Shown: positions 18,235-25,966 of the stretch, piece after piece | Layout: each line of letters begins with the position of its first letter | Position numbering within the stretch: the stretch's first letter is position 1 | Source of the DNA: Bacteroidales bacterium | GTDB taxonomy: Bacteria > Bacteroidota > Bacteroidia > Bacteroidales > F082 | Direction of reading: 5' to 3' | Assembly: GCA_015489465.1 (NCBI GenBank) | Contig: WFZS01000077.1 | Location: 1-39,332, forward strand | Length of the DNA stretch: 39,332 bases | Notes under the pieces: model-generated | The model's input: only the letters and a program-made list of their open reading frames with translations | Databases searched by the model: none | What the model was told of the DNA's origin: nothing | Translations under genes and position numbers: made by a program

Positions 18235-19284
18235 ATGGATTTTTTCGACAAAACATTTTATAATAATACGGTAGGACAGTGGAGTATCGCTTTGATAATT
18301 ATCGTAGGAACGGTAATATTGGCTAAACTCATATATTTTATATTCAGCAAGTTGATATTAAAACTTACCGCAAAAACCAAAACGAAACTGGACGATCTTT
18401 TATTAAGAAAGATGAAAGACCCTGTAGTTTTTCTGTTTGTTCTTACAGGGATTTATTTTGCAGTAAAAACATTATCGCTTCCCGTAACACTTGACGATGC
18501 CGTTAATAAAGCATATTATTTTCTTTTGCTTATTGATTTTGCCTGGGCTATTACACGTTTTATAGATGCATTGATTCTTGAATATATTACTCCTAAAGTT
18601 GAAAAATCGGAAAGTGACCTTGACGACCAATTGCTTCCTATAGCCAGGAAAAGCATGAAAATAGCCATCTGGACGCTTTCCATAATTATAGGCCTGGATA
18701 ATATGGGTTATGACGTGGGGGCGGTTATTGCCGGTTTAGGTCTCGGAGGTTTGGCTTTCGCCCTTGCAGCAAAAGATTCGATTTCAAACCTTTTTGCCGG
18801 ATTTACAATTTTCACCGACAAACCTTTTAAATTAAAAGACAGAATAATTATTGACGGATACGATGGTATTGTAGAAGAAATCGGTATTAGAAGTACACGA
18901 ATAAGGTTGTTAAACGGACGATTGGTTACAATGCCGAACTCTAATTTGGTGAACGATGCCGTTGTTAACGTTTCATCCGAACCGTCAAGAAAAGTAACCA
19001 TGGATTTAGGTCTGGTTTACGAAACATCATACAAACAGATGAAAAGAGCCGAAGAAATATTAAAAGAGATATCGGAAAATAATCCGGATGTTGAAAACTG
19101 CATCACTGCGTTCACATCTTTCGGCGATTTTGCGTTAAACATAAGATACATTTATTATATCCGTAAAGGAGCCGATATTTTCGGTACCATGGACTCCGTA
19201 AATATGGAAATACTGAAACGCTTTGAAGAAGAAAAACTGGAGTTTGCCTATCCCACGCAAATGATTTATACAAAGCCCGTTTAA
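18235..19284 (+). CDS. Small-conductance mechanosensitive channel, MscS family
   Basis: A 349-residue membrane protein from the ATG at 18235; the longer TTG frame at 18181 contains the promoter. Three hydrophobic segments precede the conserved pore helix VIAGLGLGGLAFALAAKDSISNLF (shown in part: AGLGLGGLAFALAA). The MscS beta domain follows with FKLKDRIIIDGYDGIVEEIGIRSTRIRLLNG (key part GIVEEIGIRSTRIR) and MPNSNLV. It opens under membrane tension in the inner membrane to release solutes on osmotic downshock. It is followed by a weak terminator and the mrp promoter. Confidence 0.92.
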   Translation: MDFFDKTFYNNTVGQWSIALIIIVGTVILAKLIYFIFSKLILKLTAKTKTKLDDLLLRKMKDPVVFLFVLTGIYFAVKTLSLPVTLDDAVNKAYYFLLLIDFAWAITRFIDALILEYITPKVEKSESDLDDQLLPIARKSMKIAIWTLSIIIGLDNMGYDVGAVIAGLGLGGLAFALAAKDSISNLFAGFTIFTDKPFKLKDRIIIDGYDGIVEEIGIRSTRIRLLNGRLVTMPNSNLVNDAVVNVSSEPSRKVTMDLGLVYETSYKQMKRAEEILKEISENNPDVENCITAFTSFGDFALNIRYIYYIRKGADIFGTMDSVNMEILKRFEEEKLEFAYPTQMIYTKPV

Positions 19285-19301
19285 CATTATAAAACTCACA
19301 T

Positions 19302-19327
19302 AATTTAGTTAGCTTTCTAAATTTTTT
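19302..19327 (+). terminator. Weak intrinsic terminator of mscS
   Basis: AATTTAG (19302-19308) pairs with CTAAATT (19317-19323) around an 8-nt loop, followed by four T residues. The stem is AU-only except for one pair, so the call is tentative. Confidence 0.4.
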
Positions 19328-19331
19328 AAAC

Positions 19332-19350
19332 AAATAGAATTGTTCTATTT
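19332..19350. promoter_or_regulatory. Candidate operator: inverted repeat AAATAGAA-TTG-TTCTATTT
   Basis: A perfect 8-bp inverted repeat with a 3-bp spacer ends 7 bp upstream of the mrp -7 box, covering where the -33 element and sigma contact would be. The symmetry and position suggest a repressor or activator site for the mrp/nifU-like unit. Confidence 0.5.
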
Positions 19351-19357
19351 ATTTATA

Positions 19358-19365
19358 TAAATTTG
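19358..19365 (+). promoter_or_regulatory. Putative -7 element of the mrp/nifU-like unit
   Basis: TAAATTTG, an exact TAnnTTTG match, lies 44 bp upstream of the mrp ATG. Confidence 0.6.
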
Positions 19366-19409
19366 CACTTCGGTATTATTAATATTAAATCTAAATAAGA
19401 ATAAGTAAT

Positions 19410-20465
19410 ATGAGCGAAAGATTGATAAGAAGGCAAGAAGTTATAGATGCTTTAAAGCAGGTTATCTTTTTTGCCAAGAAAGATAACATCGTCAATTTGA
19501 ATATGATTGACGACATCGAGATAAAGGGAAAAGAGGTTAAGGTAACCATCGTTTTCCCGAAACTCGACGATCCTGCCGTGGGTATTGTTTACAACTCGGT
19601 TGTTAAAACCCTGAAACAAGAACTGGGTGACGACATTATTGTTGATGTAAAACCCGTTTCCGAGGCGGAAAAAGGAAGAGGTCCTTTGGCAGGTGTTAAA
19701 AATATTATTGCGGTAAATGCGGGCAAAGGTGGTGTCGGTAAATCAACCGTATCGGCAAATTTAACCGTTGCTCTTAAAAAAATGGGATATCGCGTAGGTA
19801 TCCTTGATGCAGATATTATGGGACCTTCGATACCTATAATGTTCGGTGTTGAAGACGGACAACCCGGAGTTTACGAAAAAGAAGGCAAACATGTAATGGT
19901 TCCCATTGAAAATTACGGTATTAAAATTTTATCGTTGGGGTTTTTCGTTCAACCGGATCAAGCACTGATGTGGCGTGGTTCCATGATTAACAACGCATTT
20001 AACCAGCTTATGAAAGATACCGACTGGGGAAACCTGGACTATTTGGTAATTGACATGCCTCCCGGAACGGGTGACATACAGCTTACATTGGCACAATCAT
20101 ATCCCGTTAGAGGTATTGTAACCGTTACAACACCTCAAAAAGTGGCAGCTGCCGACGTACGCCGTGCTGCAATGATGTACCGTCAGGACAAACTTACAAT
20201 CCCGTTGCTGGGGATCATTGAAAACATGTCATATTTCTCGCCTCCGGACTGCCCCGACCATAAATATTACATATTCGGACAAGGCGCTACGGAAGAACTT
20301 GCGGAAGAGTTGAAGATTCCGGTTTTGGGCAAAGTGCCGATAATTGAAAAAGTGGTTGAAAGCGGCGACAAAGGCAAACCTTTGGCTTTGGAAGATGATA
20401 ATGAAATATCTAAAGTTTTCGAAGATATAGCCAAAAAAGTTGTTGAACAAATTGAAAAATTATAA
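19410..20465 (+). CDS. apbC: Mrp/ApbC-family Fe-S cluster carrier ATPase
   Basis: A 351-residue protein. Residues 1-85 form an N-terminal MIP18/DUF59 domain (VIDALKQV ... DDPAVGIVYNSVV). A deviant Walker A P-loop follows (NAGKGGVGKSTVSANL, about 105-120), then DADIMGPSIP and the Mrp block DYLVIDMPPGTGDIQLTLAQ. ENMSYFSPPDC supplies a Cys near the usual cluster site. A single cysteine here rather than CxxC means cluster binding by a dimer should be checked. It carries or inserts [4Fe-4S] clusters into target enzymes. The NifU-like gene follows by 14 bp, the common partner arrangement. Confidence 0.92.
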   Translation: MSERLIRRQEVIDALKQVIFFAKKDNIVNLNMIDDIEIKGKEVKVTIVFPKLDDPAVGIVYNSVVKTLKQELGDDIIVDVKPVSEAEKGRGPLAGVKNIIAVNAGKGGVGKSTVSANLTVALKKMGYRVGILDADIMGPSIPIMFGVEDGQPGVYEKEGKHVMVPIENYGIKILSLGFFVQPDQALMWRGSMINNAFNQLMKDTDWGNLDYLVIDMPPGTGDIQLTLAQSYPVRGIVTVTTPQKVAAADVRRAAMMYRQDKLTIPLLGIIENMSYFSPPDCPDHKYYIFGQGATEELAEELKIPVLGKVPIIEKVVESGDKGKPLALEDDNEISKVFEDIAKKVVEQIEKL

Positions 20466-20479
20466 GAACATAAATAATT

Positions 20480-20740
20480 ATGGCTGAAGAAAAAGATGAA
20501 AAAAAAGAACTGGAACAAAAGGTTCTTAATGTACTCGACCAGGTAAGACCTTATCTGCAAGCCGATGGTGGCGATTTGAAGTTTGTCGGTTTAAACGATG
20601 ACCTTACCGTTGACGTGGAGTTAACGGGTGCATGCGGTGCCTGTGCTTTCAGCACCATGACTTTAAAAAACGGTGTTGAAGCTACGTTAAAAAAGGTTCT
20701 TCCTCAAATTAAAGAGGTTAGAGCCGTTAACCTTGATTAG
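20480..20740 (+). CDS. NifU C-terminal domain Fe-S scaffold protein
   Basis: An 86-residue single-domain protein starting with a charged MAEEKDEKKE. It contains YLQADGGDLKFV and the cluster-binding GACGACAFSTMTLKNGVE with the CxxC pair. This is the stand-alone Nfu domain that receives and passes on [4Fe-4S] clusters. It is cotranscribed with the Mrp ATPase and ends in a long hairpin. Confidence 0.93.
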   Translation: MAEEKDEKKELEQKVLNVLDQVRPYLQADGGDLKFVGLNDDLTVDVELTGACGACAFSTMTLKNGVEATLKKVLPQIKEVRAVNLD

Positions 20741-20765
20741 ATCCGGTTTCACCTATATACATTAT

Positions 20766-20812
20766 AAACTGTTTCCGGTTAAATATCTTTTTTAACCGGG
20801 GACAGTTTTAAT
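20766..20812 (+). terminator. Terminator of the mrp/nifU-like unit, overlapping the sfsA 3' end
   Basis: Two 18-nt arms (20766-20783 and 20791-20808) pair fully on the plus strand, with two U-G pairs and a 7-nt loop, followed by TAATATTTT. The hairpin includes the last ~30 nt of the convergent sfsA gene, so its coding sequence is also terminator sequence. Confidence 0.7.
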
Positions 20813-21489
20813 ATTTTATAAAAATCTATTGATTGGGGTGTTACTTTTACTTGAACGGGAATAACTTCCACCCCTTTTTCAATGGCTTTTAACATCGTTT
20901 CCGAATATTCAGGGTCAATATTCCACGCCGGTCCGAAAATATCAACATCCGTTCGTTGGATAACATAAACCATAACCGCCCTCATCCCCGCCTCTTTTAC
21001 TTTAATTAATGTTTCAAGGTGTTTTTTACCTCTTTTTGTTACTGCATCCGGAAATCGGGCAAACCGTCCGCATTTTAAAGTAACATTTTTAACCTCCACA
21101 AAACATTTTTCTCCGCTGCTATTTTCGGCATAAATATCAAAACGGCTGTCGAAAAATTTAACTTCCCTCCTGACAATATCATATCCTTTTAAATCTTCCA
21201 ATGTACCGTTTTTCATCCATTCATAAACAATTTTGTTAGGTACCGACGTATTAATACCTATCCACCCGCCGTTTATATAAATCATCTCCCAGGTAAATTT
21301 TGTTTTCCTTTTAGGGTCATCCACCGGTGATAAATAAACGGGAGCACCTTCTTCAATACAACTTTTCATGGAACCCGAATTAGTGCAATGTGCCGTTACA
21401 ACTTCACCGTTTTCGAGCTCAACATCCGCCAAAAACCTTTTATAACGTTTTATAAGTTTCCCCCTTACCAATTTTTTCTCAAATTTCAT
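20779..21489 (-). CDS. sfsA: SfsA family sugar-fermentation-stimulation protein
   Basis: The 236-residue product from the ATG at 21489 matches the usual SfsA length; the extra 16 codons upstream begin at TTG. Signature blocks are RGKLIKRYKRFLADVEL, TAHCTNSGSMKSC, YINGGWIGINTSVPN, CFVEVKNVTLK, FPDAVTKRGKKHLETL and DVDIFGPAWNIDPEY. The VEVKN block is a nuclease-like acidic/lysine core. SfsA binds DNA and was named for maltose-gene effects; its true role is unclear. The 3' end overlaps the terminator hairpin of the opposite unit. Confidence 0.93.
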   Translation of the reverse strand: MKFEKKLVRGKLIKRYKRFLADVELENGEVVTAHCTNSGSMKSCIEEGAPVYLSPVDDPKRKTKFTWEMIYINGGWIGINTSVPNKIVYEWMKNGTLEDLKGYDIVRREVKFFDSRFDIYAENSSGEKCFVEVKNVTLKCGRFARFPDAVTKRGKKHLETLIKVKEAGMRAVMVYVIQRTDVDIFGPAWNIDPEYSETMLKAIEKGVEVIPVQVKVTPQSIDFYKILKLSPVKKDI

Positions 21490-21566
21490 AATCCTGCTTT
21501 TAAACTTTCCGATAAAATTAGTGTTAAAAATTATCAAATCAGCTTTACTTCAAACTTTTAATTTAT

Positions 21567-21574
21567 TAATTTTA
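21567..21574 (+). promoter_or_regulatory. Possible -7 element of the secreted unknown
   Basis: TAATTTTA differs from TAnnTTTG in the last base only and lies 28 bp before the ATG at 21603. This is a weak call. Confidence 0.35.
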
Positions 21575-21602
21575 TGGCACTGAATAACAAACTGTTAATA
21601 CC

Positions 21603-22316
21603 ATGAAACGTTTAATAGCCGTAATATTACTTATTGCATTAACAATTGTGTCAAAGTCGCAGGATTTACAAAAGAAACCCGTAAATACCGACACTACTAA
21701 ACCCGTAAAACTTTTTTCTTTATATCCGGGATACATAATCACCAAAAAAGATGATACCATAAAAGGGTATCTTATGCTTAAAAACGTTATCAGCAACCAG
21801 GACAAAGTTTGGTTTTACAAAACCAAAGAGACTCCGAAAAAGGATGCCGTAAAGTATAAACCCAAAGATATTAAGGCTTATAAAGTCGGACCTCGGTTTT
21901 ACGAATCCCATAAATTTTGGCCTAACGTGCCGACATATGTAACAAACAATGCAAGAGGGTATCATTTTATTTTAAGGAAAATGGACGGTAAAATAAAACT
22001 TTACAAGTGGTTTTACGAAAGCACTACCAGATCGGAACAAAGAGCCAATATAGATTTTGAAAACCCTTCAAAAATTAAAATCGATTTAAGTTTTAGTGAA
22101 AATGACCTGCCGTTTGTTCCTTTAATTAAAAAAGACGGCGAAAAGATAATTTTTCTTAACTCCGGTTTCAGAAAAAATATTTTAAAAGCGGTATCGGACG
22201 ACAAAGAGTTGTATAACAAAATAAAAAATAAAGAGCCGGGTTACCGTTCAAAGTCCGATTTGGAAAAAATAGTACGTGAATATAACAGCCGTCATAAAAA
22301 GAATATGGAAAATTAA
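21603..22316 (+). CDS. Secreted protein of unknown function
   Basis: A 237-residue protein with a signal peptide (MKRLIAVILLIALTIVSKS, cleavage near SQD). The mature part is Lys/Tyr/Phe-rich with strand-like segments. It begins YPGYIITKKDDTIKGYLMLKN, followed by a KVWFYKT strand and KYKPKDIKAYKV, an arrangement I associate with short secreted proteins of Bacteroidota. No catalytic motif or Cys is evident. It ends 13 bp before the convergent trhA-like gene, leaving no room for a separate terminator. Confidence 0.75.
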   Translation: MKRLIAVILLIALTIVSKSQDLQKKPVNTDTTKPVKLFSLYPGYIITKKDDTIKGYLMLKNVISNQDKVWFYKTKETPKKDAVKYKPKDIKAYKVGPRFYESHKFWPNVPTYVTNNARGYHFILRKMDGKIKLYKWFYESTTRSEQRANIDFENPSKIKIDLSFSENDLPFVPLIKKDGEKIIFLNSGFRKNILKAVSDDKELYNKIKNKEPGYRSKSDLEKIVREYNSRHKKNMEN

Positions 22317-22329
22317 ACCTCCGGAAAAT

Positions 22330-22974
22330 TTATTTTAAAACGTAATTATAAACCGAAATAAAATGTGCCACACTACCGGCAAGTACCCACGTATGAAAAA
22401 TAGCGTGGTTTGCAGGAATTTTGTCAAGCACGTAAAAAACCGCTCCGATAATGTAGAAAGCACCTCCTACCCACAATAATGTCAAACCTTCCGGAGCCAA
22501 GTTTTGTTTTAGAGGGTTTATTGCTACAACTATTATTAACCCCATCAATACATAAGCAACCGTTGAAGCCAATTTAAATTTTCCCGCGTAAAAAATCTTA
22601 AAAACCACACCTATCAATGCCGTTCCCCAAACTACCGCTAAAAGTGTATAACCCCAAATTCCGCGTAACGTAATCAACAAAAAAGGAGTATATGTTCCTG
22701 CAATAAGCACGTAAATGGCGGCATGGTCAAAAACTTTAAGCTTTTTTCTTAAACTTAACTTTTTAGCTGAATGATAAAAAGTAGAGGCAGAATAAAGAGT
22801 AATTAAAGAAAAACCGTAAACCGACGAAGCAACGAGATAAACAATATCTTTCCCCAACGCAACATTAATCATCATTAAAAAAGCCACTATTGAAAATAAT
22901 ATGCCTATTCCGTGAGAAATTATGTTGAACTTCTCTTCTTTCGGGTCATACGGTTTTATTACTGATTCCGCCAC
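22330..22974 (-). CDS. TrhA / hemolysin III (YqfA, PAQR-type) membrane protein
   Basis: The family signatures are HGIGILFSIV, YSASTFYHS, DHAAIYVLIAGTYTPF and HAIFHTWVLAGSVAHF, with seven hydrophobic segments. The conserved His/Asp/Ser set resembles the zinc site of PAQR/adiponectin-receptor-like hydrolases. Homologues help keep membrane-lipid and energy homeostasis; 'hemolysin' is a historical name. The frame opens at TTG 23001, but a perfect -7 box overlaps that codon, so GTG at 22974 (214 residues, VAESVIKPYDP) is the likely start. Confidence 0.85.
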   Translation of the reverse strand: MAESVIKPYDPKEEKFNIISHGIGILFSIVAFLMMINVALGKDIVYLVASSVYGFSLITLYSASTFYHSAKKLSLRKKLKVFDHAAIYVLIAGTYTPFLLITLRGIWGYTLLAVVWGTALIGVVFKIFYAGKFKLASTVAYVLMGLIIVVAINPLKQNLAPEGLTLLWVGGAFYIIGAVFYVLDKIPANHAIFHTWVLAGSVAHFISVYNYVLK

Positions 22975-22998
22975 TTTAAAAAATTTAATTATAATGTG

Positions 22999-23006
22999 CA
23001 AAAGTA
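22999..23006 (-). promoter_or_regulatory. Putative -7 element of the TrhA-like gene
   Basis: Minus-strand TACTTTTG matches TAnnTTTG. It covers the TTG at 22999-23001 that would otherwise be taken as the start codon. Confidence 0.55.
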
Positions 23007-23095
23007 AGTTTTAATAAACGGCAAAATTTATAAGACATCCCTCAAGTAGTTAAAGTTTCCTAAATAACCGGTATTATTTGTCATTTCGGCAATCA

Positions 23096-23704
23096 ATGTT
23101 ATTTTTGAAAATCATAATTAAAAATAAAAAAGTGAAAAAGTTAGCCGGTTTTATTTTAAAACTTTTAGGATGGAAAATTTCAGGGGAATTTCCTTTTCAA
23201 TATAAAAAGCTTGTTATTTTAATCGCACCGCACACTTCCAACTGGGATTACATTATAGGTATGCTTGCCGTATTTTCAACAGGTTTTAAAGTAAATGTTC
23301 TAATAAAAAAAGAGGCGTTTTTTTGGCCGGTTGGCGGAATTCTTAAAAAACTCGGCGGAATCCCTATCGACAGGCACGGTACAAAAAACAAAACCGAAGC
23401 TATCGCATCATTGTTCGATAAGTATGACCGGCTTTATTTGGGTATTACCCCGGAAGGCACAAGGTCGTACGTGGAAACCTGGAGAAAAGGATATTATTAC
23501 ATTGCTTTAAAAGCAAAAGTTCCGATACTCCTTGCATATATAGATTACAAAAATAAAGAAGGTAAATTCGGCCCTGTTTTTTATCCTTCCGGTGATTACG
23601 AAAAAGATTTTGAAAAAATCAAAGAATTTTTCAAAGGAATAAATCCCAAATATCCCGAAAAATATAATCTTAGCCCGTTGTACTTGGAAAAAAAGGATAA
23701 ATAA
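23096..23704 (+). CDS. PlsC-like phospholipid/glycerol acyltransferase family protein
   Basis: A 202-residue protein from the ATG at 23096; the frame extends to a TTG at 23078. The acyltransferase HxxxxD site is in APHTSNWDYI, followed by IKKEAFFWPVGGILKKLGGIPIDR and TPEGTRSY. These correspond to blocks I-III of the LPLAT/PlsC fold. It would transfer an acyl chain to lysophosphatidate or a related lipid at the inner membrane. The short length and the EGTRS motif fit the small soluble-like subgroup common in Bacteroidota; exact acceptor unknown. Confidence 0.85.
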   Translation: MLFLKIIIKNKKVKKLAGFILKLLGWKISGEFPFQYKKLVILIAPHTSNWDYIIGMLAVFSTGFKVNVLIKKEAFFWPVGGILKKLGGIPIDRHGTKNKTEAIASLFDKYDRLYLGITPEGTRSYVETWRKGYYYIALKAKVPILLAYIDYKNKEGKFGPVFYPSGDYEKDFEKIKEFFKGINPKYPEKYNLSPLYLEKKDK

Positions 23705-23755
23705 ACCCGTACGGTAAATTTCCGGTAAAAAAGCCTAATTAGGAAAAAATAATTT

Positions 23756-24397
23756 TTACTTGAAAACATGAACAACATATTTATTTTCAAAGTATGGTTC
23801 GGAAAAAAATTTATTTATTCCGTGTAATTTTACATTTACCTTTTTGATTCTTTTTGTCCTTTTTATTTCATCGGAAATTTCACCTCCTTTTAAGTAGAGA
23901 ATACCGTTTTCAATATCACATTTTGATACTCCGCTTATTTTATCGATTGTCCATTTAACAAATTTTTCCAAGTCGGTAACCGCACGGCTTACAATAAAAT
24001 CAAAAGTTCCTTTTACCTGTTCCATTCTTATTTGCTCTGCACATACATTCTTCAACTGCAAATTGTTAACCACTTTATTAACCACTTTAATTTTTTTACC
24101 GATGCTATCAACGAGATAAAACTCCGTTCCGGGAAATAATATCGCAAGTGGTATCCCCGGAAAACCTCCACCCGTTCCGGCATCCATTACTTTTAAAGAA
24201 CAATTGAAACCGGCAACTTTAGCAATTGCCAATGAGTGTAATACGTGATGCAAGTAAAAATTATCCATATCCTTTCTGGAAATAACATTAATCTTGTCGT
24301 TCCAATATTCGTAAAGCGATTTTAAAGAGCTAAAACGGTCAATTTGTTCATCTGTTAAATCAGGGAAATATTTTAACAAAATATCAATACTATCCAT
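23756..24397 (-). CDS. rsmG: 16S rRNA (guanine527-N7)-methyltransferase
   Basis: A 213-residue Rossmann methyltransferase with VMDAGTGGGFPGIPLAI (SAM-binding loop), FYLVDSIGKKIKVV and FIVSRAVTDLEKFV, the RsmG/GidB set. It methylates G527 of 16S rRNA. The ATG at 24397 overlaps the stop of the upstream TPR gene by 8 nt, so the two are probably translationally coupled; a TTG at 24424 opens the frame further but is less likely. Length is normal for the family. Confidence 0.95.
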   Translation of the reverse strand: MDSIDILLKYFPDLTDEQIDRFSSLKSLYEYWNDKINVISRKDMDNFYLHHVLHSLAIAKVAGFNCSLKVMDAGTGGGFPGIPLAILFPGTEFYLVDSIGKKIKVVNKVVNNLQLKNVCAEQIRMEQVKGTFDFIVSRAVTDLEKFVKWTIDKISGVSKCDIENGILYLKGGEISDEIKRTKRIKKVNVKLHGINKFFSEPYFENKYVVHVFK

Positions 24398-25889
24398 TTT
24401 TCCGGTTTTCTTTAATTCTTTCAATACCTTGTTTTGCCTTTTCTTTTATACTGTTTTCAAATTCATCAAAATCCAGCGATCTGCACAGATTATAATATTT
24501 TAAAGCCTTATCGAAATCACCTTTTTTTTCATAAATTCTCCCCAACATCAATGCTGAATTTCCCGCAAAATATCTTTTTATATTTTTTCCGTAGGCTATC
24601 GCCAAATTATAGTTATAAACAGCATCGTCAAAATCCCCCTTTTTATCAAAAATTCTTCCTTTTCGGTAAAAATATTCCACCCTGTCATTAATCGAAATTC
24701 CCGTTGTATCCGTTAATGCAAGTTGATTTAAAGCTCTATCGTAATAACCTCCGTCAAACAACAACCTTGCTTTAAGCAAATCCACATTTGGTATTCTCCC
24801 CGATTGAGCTTCTTTTTGAGCTTCTTTGTCGATACCCACAAATAAATTACCTACTCTTTCAACTTCCTTGATATTTTTTAAATATCCCGCCGTATCTCCT
24901 TGTATTAAAAAACCCCATGCTATTTTGCGTTTTGCATCTTTTATGTAATTTATTCCTTTAAAGTTTTTTAAAAAATATTCGAAATCGTTTTTCGAATTGC
25001 TTTCAAGCTTCCTGAGTTTACAGTCTGCTCTTAAATAATTCAGGTAATAAACTTCGTAATAACCGTCATTGTTGTCAATTATATTGTTCAGTAATGAGAG
25101 CGCTTTATCGTTTTCACCTCCTCTCCTCAGCATATTTACATATAAAAATCCCAATAAATGATTTTCTTCCGCCAACGGTTCTATTTCGCTCATCAGAATT
25201 TGTTTCTTTTTTTCGTTTATACCGATATTCATCTCAACAAACCCCATGTAGAACAAAATTTCAGATTTTAGATATCCGAATTCATCAGGATATTTTTTTG
25301 TATAAAAAAGAACCGTATCCAACTCGTCCAATCCTTGCGGGACCGTTCCTTCCATAGATATTAACGACAATAGCCAGTGATATTTGTCAGGTATCATTCC
25401 TATCAAAATATGAAGTACGCTAAGGGTTATCAGTTGAAGTTTAAAATCCGGAAAACGTAAATAATTTTCCTTTGCCTCCAAAAATGATTTTCTTACGTTA
25501 TAAGCCGCCGAAAAATAATCTCCGAACTTCGATTCCGCAATAGCCGTCTGAAGACTTACATTTGACAATAAGTAATTTTTGTATTCACTATTTTCGGGCA
25601 GCAACTCCAATTTTTCCAACAGCATCTCTCTATTTTGCAAATACTCATCGTAAACGGATTTATCTTCACTAATAAACACCTTTAGAAATTCAATATAACT
25701 ATTCAGATAATCCGGGTATAAATTGGTAGGATTCAGCTTTTTCTCATTTTCAAGCAATTTTTGAGCGTTTTTGAATCTTAAAGAAATAATATCACCGTAA
25801 GCCTTTTTACAACTGTCGGTTATATTAACAGTTTGAGCACCGGAATATAATGTCAATAACGAAAAAAATATGGCAACGAATATTTTCAC
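24390..25889 (-). CDS. Secreted TPR-like protein
   Basis: A 499-residue protein with a signal peptide (MKIFVAIFFSLLTLYSGAQ). It is largely helical with weakly conserved TPR-like units; the clearest lie at the C-terminus, around residues 400-490 (VEYFYRKGRIFDKKGDFDDA, then LMLGRIYEKKGDFDKALKYY). It starts with GTG at 25889: the codon just before is an in-frame TGA and no ATG follows for many residues. It overlaps rsmG. Similar secreted TPR proteins are frequent in Bacteroidota; function unknown. Confidence 0.85.
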   Translation of the reverse strand: MKIFVAIFFSLLTLYSGAQTVNITDSCKKAYGDIISLRFKNAQKLLENEKKLNPTNLYPDYLNSYIEFLKVFISEDKSVYDEYLQNREMLLEKLELLPENSEYKNYLLSNVSLQTAIAESKFGDYFSAAYNVRKSFLEAKENYLRFPDFKLQLITLSVLHILIGMIPDKYHWLLSLISMEGTVPQGLDELDTVLFYTKKYPDEFGYLKSEILFYMGFVEMNIGINEKKKQILMSEIEPLAEENHLLGFLYVNMLRRGGENDKALSLLNNIIDNNDGYYEVYYLNYLRADCKLRKLESNSKNDFEYFLKNFKGINYIKDAKRKIAWGFLIQGDTAGYLKNIKEVERVGNLFVGIDKEAQKEAQSGRIPNVDLLKARLLFDGGYYDRALNQLALTDTTGISINDRVEYFYRKGRIFDKKGDFDDAVYNYNLAIAYGKNIKRYFAGNSALMLGRIYEKKGDFDKALKYYNLCRSLDFDEFENSIKEKAKQGIERIKENRKNG

Positions 25890-25906
25890 TCAAAAAAGTA
25901 TTAAAT

Positions 25907-25946
25907 AACAAAAAAGGAGCATTACCACAAAGATAACACTCCTTTT
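25907..25946 (-). terminator. Terminator of the Nif3-like/zinc-ribbon unit
   Basis: On the minus strand AAAAGGAG (25939-25946) and its continuation pair with CTCCTTTT (25912-25919). The stem is about 15 bp with several G-U pairs and is followed by a U-run. It starts 20 bp after the zinc-ribbon gene stop. Confidence 0.8.
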
Positions 25947-25966
25947 CAAACTTTTAATTACGTCTA

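Noticed and set aside
18042-18251. 69-codon minus-strand frame upstream of mscS
   Set aside because: It overlaps the mscS start and promoter, has low-complexity Lys/Val composition and no family resemblance.
23734-23743. Palindrome CCTAATTAGG between convergent genes as a terminator
   Set aside because: The perfect palindrome leaves too little loop for a stable RNA hairpin, and T-runs are not well placed. Too weak to list.
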